Source: an uncultured Lysobacterales bacterium (GTDB taxonomy: Bacteria > Pseudomonadota > Gammaproteobacteria > Xanthomonadales > SZUA-36). From it: DNA of 37,048 nucleotides. Position numbers and translations under genes: made by a program. Below the pieces are notes generated by a model. It saw nothing but the letters and a program-made list of their open reading frames with translations. It was not told where the DNA came from and did not search any database. Position 1 is the first letter of the stretch, and the number at the start of each line of letters is the position of its first letter. The DNA is taken from assembly GCA_937927755.1 (NCBI GenBank), contig CALBDB010000163.1, positions 1-37,048 on the forward strand, read 5' to 3'. This document shows, one piece after another, positions 32,996-37,048 of this stretch.

Positions 32996-33904
32996 TTATT
33001 TTCCAGCCCTTAGTTTATCCCATAAAAGAATAACTTCGGGCCTGGTATTGGCCGTATAACGATACAGTTCGATCGTGAACGGAATTCGGTGGGATTTGTC
33101 ACCCATCTCCGTGAGTAAGCCCAGCTTCAGATCTTCACGGATGGCAGTGTATGGCAACCATGCCATCCCAAAGCCTTCAAGCACCAACGCCCTGATGGTC
33201 TCAACCGCTCCGGTCTCCATTACCGGCTTGAGGTGGATCTCATTGGCGTGCTCAATTGACTCCTGGTTAACCAGGTTTGCCATGGCAGACGCGGGCATAT
33301 AACCAACAAAAGGTACCGGCTTCTCTGCGGTGGTTGGAAAATGATAGGTTTCATCTTTACGCAGGGTTGTCTTGCAGACCGGTAGCAGTTCATCACTACC
33401 AAGGGTCACTGATCTGAACAGGCTGGAATCATTACCCCTCTTGCTCACGGAACCGCCATATGCCAACAGGAAATCCAATTCCCTGTCTTTCAGCAGTTCC
33501 ACAAACCCCATCCCTGCTTTCAGCCCGGTTACCAGCTGGATTTTCCGATCACCGAGAAACGCCCGGACACTCTGTAGCCATGCTGGCACAAAATGAACAG
33601 CGAGATGATCCGCGACACCCAGGTTCAGGGTTCGCAATCTCGTACGTTCACGGTAGCCGAAGTCTTCCCGTATCTTGTAGATTGTGCGGATCACCAGGTT
33701 TGCGGTATCGACCAATTGTGTGCCCGCGTCCGTCAGTGATATGGGGTGGGTGTGCCGGTCAATGAGAGATGTCCCAAGCCAGTTCTCCAGCGAATGAATT
33801 CGCCTGCTGAATGCAGACTGGCTGACATTTCGATGTGTCGCTGCCTTGGAAAAACTACCCGTATTCGCCAGGCTGATAAAATCTTCCAGCCAATTCAGTT
33901 CCAT
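32996..33904 (-). CDS. LysR-family transcriptional regulator
   Basis: The 302-residue protein has an N-terminal helix-turn-helix (about residues 14-46) with TGSFSKAATHRNVSQSAFSRRIHSLENWLG, and a ligand-binding domain of the LysR fold from about residue 90. The frame runs upstream to 33991, but ATG at 33904 starts exactly at the usual LysR N-terminus (MELNWLEDFISLA) with GGGGA before it. It lies directly upstream of the amidase gene on the same strand and diverges from the TonB-dependent receptor, so it probably controls one or both. No ligand can be named. Confidence 0.92.
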   Translation of the reverse strand: MELNWLEDFISLANTGSFSKAATHRNVSQSAFSRRIHSLENWLGTSLIDRHTHPISLTDAGTQLVDTANLVIRTIYKIREDFGYRERTRLRTLNLGVADHLAVHFVPAWLQSVRAFLGDRKIQLVTGLKAGMGFVELLKDRELDFLLAYGGSVSKRGNDSSLFRSVTLGSDELLPVCKTTLRKDETYHFPTTAEKPVPFVGYMPASAMANLVNQESIEHANEIHLKPVMETGAVETIRALVLEGFGMAWLPYTAIREDLKLGLLTEMGDKSHRIPFTIELYRYTANTRPEVILLWDKLRAGK

Positions 33905-33960
33905 TTCAATCCCCGAGTTTAAATCCGGTTGCTTAATCAACTTATGCGGCTGCAAGTACA

Positions 33961-33979
33961 TTATGCATCGTTTACATAA
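33961..33979. promoter_or_regulatory. Candidate LysR operator
   Basis: TTATG (33961-33965) and CATAA (33975-33979) form a perfect 5-bp inverted repeat with 9 bases between, which contains a T-N11-A core. It lies between the divergent LysR and TonB-dependent receptor genes, 57 bases from the regulator start. Confidence 0.4.
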
Positions 33980-34017
33980 CTTTAGAAACAATTAGCAACG
34001 GTCATCTGACTACAGAT

Positions 34018-34026
34018 TGGTATATT
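34018..34026 (+). promoter_or_regulatory. Candidate extended -10 promoter of the TonB receptor gene
   Basis: TGGTATATT at 34018-34026 matches an extended -10 element. No good -35 lies 17 bases upstream, which would fit activation by the adjacent LysR protein. The leader to the start codon would be about 65 bases. Confidence 0.35.
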
Positions 34027-34097
34027 GAATTGCGAATCAGGGTGGTTCGTAATCCTTAGTGGGGAACGAAAATTCAAAACTACAGGAGTAAACTCAT

Positions 34098-37048
34098 ATG
34101 AAAGTTATTCCATTATGCAGGCACATACTTTTTTACTCGATTTGCATGGCTCTGGCGGGACCTGCCTGGGCCCAAACCACCGACCAGGCTGCCGGCGACA
34201 CAGAGGAAGAGATGGTATTGGAAGAAGTCATTGTTACCGGCTCCCGTTTACGCCGCGACAGCTACACCGTTTCAACCCCGCTGGTCATGATGGAGTCCCA
34301 GGCCATCCAGGATACGGGTATTGGCTCGTTGACGGAGATACTGGTTGACGAGATACCAGCGATATTTGAGGGTACTAATAACACCAACTCACAATCCCTG
34401 GTCAATGCAACCGGTATAACGACCATGAATTTACGTAACCAGGGGAACGACAGGACCCTGGTGCTGATCGATGGCCGGCGTACCGTGCCCAACCAGTACA
34501 GTTCAAACGGTGTAAGCCTCAACAGCGTTCCGACCCCGTTTGTGAAGCGCGTCGAAATCATCACCGGCGGCTCTTCAGCGGCCTATGGTTCGGATGCAAT
34601 CGCCGGCGTGGTGAATATCATCACGCAGGACGACTACGTCGGCCTGGGCTTTGAAGGCCGTTACGGCGGCTATACCGATGGTGGCGGTGAGGAGGTTACA
34701 GCGGTTGCACAATATGGCACATTTTTTGCGGATGAACGCGGCTACCTGTTCTTCGGCGCAGTTTTCAACGATGAGAAGGGCATCGCGCCTTATGAACGTG
34801 ACAGGCATTTAATCGAAGCCTATTACATCTACGATGACGACGAAATGTGTAATGCTGTGCTGACCGAGGACCCGGCACGCTACTTGTGCATCCGTGACGT
34901 TCCCGATAAGAGTGATTGGCGTAACCGCAGTGACGGCATCGCCGGTGGCGTATTCGAGGAAAGGTCTAGCGGCAGGGCAGGATACTGGTACGACGAAAAT
35001 GGCCTGCGTGATGACTGGTGGGAGGAAACATACGGTATCCATACCCAGCAATTTGTGCAACTGAAGGTTCCGGAAGACCGCTACTCAGTGGCCTTCAAGA
35101 CCTCTTACGAGTTTGACAACGATATGAAGGCCACTTTCTCGATCCAGTATGCCGACATGAACTCTTTCAATCACAAGTCCCCGGAAGATGAATATGAAAG
35201 TGGCGAAGTCGTCGTCAATGACCCGGATACACTTTTGCCGACCGGAACGATCAGACCCGGATCCATAGATCCCGATAACCCATTTGTTCCTGAGGAGATC
35301 CGGGAAATTGCCGGCAGTTCAGTCAGTTGGGACCGCCGTATGTTCGAGGTTGGCAATATCACAACCGACAACAACCGCACCACCTTACGTAGTTTGTTCA
35401 TATTGCAAGGTGAGTTTGCCGACGACTGGTATTGGGATGCCTCCGTTAGCTACGGTAAAACCCACCAGAAGCAACTCCGGTCCAATGAAATTGACGTACG
35501 CAAGGAACGCCAGGCGCTGGATGCCGAATATGCCGAAGACGGTGTAACCATCCAGTGTGCAGACCCTGACGCCCGCGCAGCGGGGTGTGTACCGTTGAAT
35601 ATTTTCGGTGTTGGCTCGATCACACCCGAGATGGCAAACTGGATACGTGTCAACCCGACCATTGATTCCCAGATCGAACAGACACAAGCCCTGTTTTACG
35701 TGTCCGGCGACCTGTTTGAAATGCCGGCCGGTTCCGTACCCGCAGTATTCGGCATCGAGTATCGCAAGGATGCCGTGGATGTGAAAACCGACGAAGGCAG
35801 CCAGTTAGGCGGCATCACGTTTAACGTGATCCCGACATGGGACGCCGATTACAATGTCTGGGAAGGCTTTACTGAAATGGCATTCCCATTGACGGACAAG
35901 CTTGACCTTGAGGTATCCGCACGCGTCGCTGACTACAGTCCATCGGGGATCGATTTGATCTTCAGTTACACGGCAGGCCTGATTTGGGAGCCCGTGGAAG
36001 GCTATAGGCTTCGTGGCAACTATGCCCGTGCCCAACGAGCCCCGACCCTCGCCGAGCTGTATTCACCACCGCGTGGTGACTACGATTCGATTAACGACAT
36101 CTGCGATGGTGTAACAGCCACCTCAGACGATCCCGGACATGCCAACTGCCGCCTGGAACCGGGCATCGCCGCCGTTATTGCCGCAGAAGGCGAATTCGAA
36201 GATGACAACAACGGTTACGGTCCTGCTGCGGGTAACCCGGACGTGTTTGAAGAAACTGCCGATACCTGGACCCTCGGTATCAGTATCAACCCGTCGTGGG
36301 CACAAAATCTGCGCCTGGCCGTGGATTACTGGAACATCTCCATTGACGACAAGATCACCGAATACCAGAATTCAGAGATCTTGAAGCAATGCTATGACTC
36401 CTCGCAGCCGTGGGGTGACAGCAATCCATTCTGTAACGAGATCAGCCGCCACGAGGACGACGGACAGATCTTCCAGATCCTGAATCGCCAATACAACCTT
36501 GACAGTGGCAATACCGAGGGTATTGACGTGGCCATGAATTATGTCTGGGATTTCAACTCCGGGGCCAACCTCACGTTCAATCTGGACTGGACCCATATGA
36601 TGGAAGATAGCGAGACCTACGTGGGTCTGGACGGGAAGGTGAAGATCGATTACACCGGCCAGGTCGCCTATAAAAATTTCGACGACCGGGCTCGCGCCTC
36701 CCTGATCTGGCAATATGAAGGCTGGCGGTTACGCTGGACGACCAAGTACACAAGTTCAGCCATTGACGCCAAAGATCGTATGGAAGAATGGGAAGGGTTC
36801 ATGGAAGATAATGATGAAAGATGCGCCAATGGCGACGACGATTGCATCACGAATCCGGAACCGTTGGATTACTACAAATTCCCATCCTACTGGACGCACG
36901 ATCTCACCGCGTCTTATACCATGCGGACGAAATGGGCCGACATGCTGCGTTTATATGCCGGTGTCAGGAACATATTCAACGACAAGGGCCCGTTTATCCC
37001 TACCAGCGGCGATACCTATGCGAGTGGACCAGGCAACTTCGACAGCCC
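34098..37048 (+). CDS. TonB-dependent outer-membrane receptor (3' end missing)
   Basis: The frame is open for 983 codons to the window edge. A signal peptide (cleavage probably after AWA, residue 25) precedes a TonB-box-like segment EEVIVTGSR (42-50). The plug domain follows with NLRNQGNDRTLVLIDGRR, VKRVEIITGGSSAAYGSDAIAGVVNIIT. The beta barrel contains ARAQRAPTLAELYSPP and, near the edge, LRLYAGVRNIFNDKGP, which usually lies close to the C-terminus, so perhaps only 20-40 residues are lost. AGGAG stands 9 bases before the ATG. It imports a large or scarce ligand across the outer membrane. The divergent LysR and amidase genes hint at an amide-bearing ligand such as a peptide, which is inference only. 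Confidence 0.92.
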   Translation, partial: MKVIPLCRHILFYSICMALAGPAWAQTTDQAAGDTEEEMVLEEVIVTGSRLRRDSYTVSTPLVMMESQAIQDTGIGSLTEILVDEIPAIFEGTNNTNSQSLVNATGITTMNLRNQGNDRTLVLIDGRRTVPNQYSSNGVSLNSVPTPFVKRVEIITGGSSAAYGSDAIAGVVNIITQDDYVGLGFEGRYGGYTDGGGEEVTAVAQYGTFFADERGYLFFGAVFNDEKGIAPYERDRHLIEAYYIYDDDEMCNAVLTEDPARYLCIRDVPDKSDWRNRSDGIAGGVFEERSSGRAGYWYDENGLRDDWWEETYGIHTQQFVQLKVPEDRYSVAFKTSYEFDNDMKATFSIQYADMNSFNHKSPEDEYESGEVVVNDPDTLLPTGTIRPGSIDPDNPFVPEEIREIAGSSVSWDRRMFEVGNITTDNNRTTLRSLFILQGEFADDWYWDASVSYGKTHQKQLRSNEIDVRKERQALDAEYAEDGVTIQCADPDARAAGCVPLNIFGVGSITPEMANWIRVNPTIDSQIEQTQALFYVSGDLFEMPAGSVPAVFGIEYRKDAVDVKTDEGSQLGGITFNVIPTWDADYNVWEGFTEMAFPLTDKLDLEVSARVADYSPSGIDLIFSYTAGLIWEPVEGYRLRGNYARAQRAPTLAELYSPPRGDYDSINDICDGVTATSDDPGHANCRLEPGIAAVIAAEGEFEDDNNGYGPAAGNPDVFEETADTWTLGISINPSWAQNLRLAVDYWNISIDDKITEYQNSEILKQCYDSSQPWGDSNPFCNEISRHEDDGQIFQILNRQYNLDSGNTEGIDVAMNYVWDFNSGANLTFNLDWTHMMEDSETYVGLDGKVKIDYTGQVAYKNFDDRARASLIWQYEGWRLRWTTKYTSSAIDAKDRMEEWEGFMEDNDERCANGDDDCITNPEPLDYYKFPSYWTHDLTASYTMRTKWADMLRLYAGVRNIFNDKGPFIPTSGDTYASGPGNFDS

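Overview
The window reads as chromosomal DNA of a free-living, probably marine or sediment gammaproteobacterium with autotrophic capacity. The evidence is a form II RuBisCO (CbbM) with its CbbQ/CbbO activase pair, a tmRNA whose tag reads ANDDNYALAA (one residue from the E. coli tag), REP-type palindromes like those of pseudomonads, and a large TonB-dependent receptor. A Woeseiaceae-like host is a guess. There is no phage, transposase, CRISPR array or tRNA cluster; the only stable RNA gene found is ssrA.

Layout. (1) 120-2029: an MFS transporter and a NarL/LuxR-type regulator whose receiver domain lacks the phospho-acceptor aspartate. (2) 2203-9453: a Calvin-cycle cluster on the + strand, fbp - prk - gph(cbbZ) - cbbM - terminator - cbbQ - cbbO. 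It covers regeneration of RuBP, carboxylation, removal of 2-phosphoglycolate and RuBisCO activation. (3) 9462-13042: a secreted multicopper oxidase with REP palindromes on both sides, then tmRNA and a DUF2784 membrane protein. (4) 13064-17440: a 1458-residue secreted modular protein with a BNR/sialidase-like part, about five cysteine-paired Ig-like (ASH, choice-of-anchor-D) modules and a six-cysteine knottin-like C-terminus. (5) 17773-21731: a LysR regulator divergent from a compact operon of DoxX, glutathionyl-hydroquinone reductase and a double-CDGSH/glutamate-synthase-like iron-sulfur flavoprotein, probably quinone or electrophile detoxification. (6) 21906-23399: an AGCS sodium:amino-acid symporter. 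(7) 23970-31190: a surface-glycan module with two convergent, distantly related membrane sulfatase/phosphotransferase-fold proteins and a GT4-WbsX (GH99-like) glycosyltransferase whose 5' end looks frameshifted. (8) 31340-37048: a lipoprotein amidase and its LysR regulator, divergent from a TonB-dependent receptor that runs off the window.

The parts most worth following up are the CDGSH-CDGSH-GltS/GHR/DoxX divergon, the knottin-tailed modular protein, the paired sulfatase-fold proteins beside the bifunctional glycosyltransferase, the degenerate-receiver regulator in front of the CBB cluster, and the REP/REPIN elements with a compensatory base change. Start sites were moved downstream of the longest reading frame where a signal peptide, ribosome-binding site or stop-start overlap supported it. 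All functional calls rest on reading motifs by eye; no database search was run.
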